From contig JAZQPT010000105.1 in assembly GCA_045628725.1 (NCBI GenBank), forward strand, positions 1 to 5,549: a stretch of DNA of 5,549 bases, in the 5' to 3' direction. The position numbers were made by a program, and so were the translations under genes. Below, piece by piece: positions 5,102-5,549 of this stretch (within the stretch, counting starts at the first letter, position 1; the number at the start of each line of letters is the position of its first letter). This DNA comes from JACQGD01 sp045628725. GTDB lineage: Bacteria; Patescibacteriota; Saccharimonadia; Saccharimonadales; Saccharimonadaceae. The notes under the pieces were generated by a model that worked only from the letters and a program-made list of their open reading frames with translations, did not search any database and had not been told where the DNA came from.

Positions 5102-5549
5102 TCACACCAGATGACTCTCCGGCGCGCGCAACTCTGCAAACTGCTCGATGGTGCCAATCCTCACCGTGACGGGATTGAGGCTCGTATTCGGCGACAGCGA
5201 GCGCCAGGCGAATTTCCACTCCTGCTCCTGCGCCTCGGCGCGGGTCTTGGTAAACGCCGCGCCCAGCGGCGAGCGGCTACCGTATTCGACGGCGCCGTCG
5301 ATGCCGGCCCAGTTCGGCAGCGCGCGCTGGACGGCGCGGTGCAGGCGTTCGCCGAATTCCTCGCTGTTGTGGATCACGAGGCAGCAATCGGCCGGCCCCA
5401 GTACCTCAAACAAATTCTTGCTCCAGGCCTGGGAGAAGGAAACGGTCAGGAAACCACCGGCGCTCTGCAGCCGGAACTGGCCTTCCTTCAAGGCCAGTTC
5501 GAGCTCGTCGCGCATGCCGTAGCGGTGCAGGGTGGGAGGGCGCTGGTAG
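5102..5549 (-). CDS. Unrecognised protein, C-terminal part (5' end beyond right edge)
   Basis: The frame is open from the right edge down to the TGA at 5104-5102, giving at least 148 residues. An internal ATG at 5515 exists, but the frame continues upstream as YQRPPTLHRYG with no stop, so the true start probably lies outside the window. The protein appears soluble: no signal peptide or membrane helix is seen in this part. It is mixed alpha/beta in character, with blocks such as FLTVSFSQAW, ADCCLVIHNSEEFGERLHRA, VQRALPNWAGIDGAVEYGSR and EWKFAWRSL. I do not recognise a family and see no catalytic signature. Codon use is GC-rich, like the fadH fragment and unlike the glycosylation operon, so it probably belongs to the host backbone or to an older, adapted element. 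It reads toward IS copy B, whose end lies 22 bases past its stop codon. ATG 5515 remains a possible start. Confidence 0.6.
   Translation of the reverse strand, partial: YQRPPTLHRYGMRDELELALKEGQFRLQSAGGFLTVSFSQAWSKNLFEVLGPADCCLVIHNSEEFGERLHRAVQRALPNWAGIDGAVEYGSRSPLGAAFTKTRAEAQEQEWKFAWRSLSPNTSLNPVTVRIGTIEQFAELRAPESHLV

Noticed and set aside
5148..5522. Plus-strand open frame of 124 codons
   Set aside because: It is the shadow of the minus-strand frame, which reaches the window edge and has the more protein-like sequence. High GC content produces such shadow frames.
1..5549. CRISPR array, tRNA, defence system or toxin-antitoxin pair
   Set aside because: No regularly spaced repeats, cloverleaf-like sequence or small paired frames with such motifs were found on either strand.

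Overview
The window looks like a small accessory island in a proteobacterial chromosome, probably a betaproteobacterium. This guess rests on a GC-rich fadH start at one edge, a GC-rich unrecognised gene at the other, and decayed IS5-type and Tn3-type elements between them; no rRNA or other species marker is present. All recognisable genes read on the minus strand.

Layout from left to right. Bases 1-94 hold the N-terminus of a 2,4-dienoyl-CoA reductase (FadH) that runs off the left edge. Bases 95-628 hold no intact gene, but 242-422 is a broken Tn3-family resolvase with a stop codon and a frameshift. Bases 629-3447 hold a visibly AT-rich three-gene operon. In transcription order it encodes a GtrB/DPM-type family 2 glycosyltransferase, a four-helix ArnE/EmrE-like carrier and a DUF2142 polytopic membrane protein. 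A plausible promoter (TTGTTT, 16 bases, TATAAT) and an AAGG ribosome binding site precede the operon. Bases 3615-5079 hold two decayed, same-strand copies of one IS5-type element with complementary deletions. Bases 5102-5549 hold the C-terminal part of an unrecognised protein whose 5' end lies beyond the right edge.

Taken together, the three operon genes resemble a gtr-like glycan-modification cassette. The glycosyltransferase would charge a polyprenyl phosphate with a sugar on the cytoplasmic side. The small carrier would flip the lipid-linked sugar, taking the role GtrA has in phage serotype-conversion cassettes. The DUF2142 protein would use the flipped donor at the periplasmic face, in the GtrC role. 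The assignment of roles is inference; the family calls for the three genes are well supported by motifs. The low GC content and flanking dead mobile elements suggest the cassette was acquired horizontally and has since become fixed. I saw no CRISPR array, tRNA, toxin-antitoxin pair or defence system.
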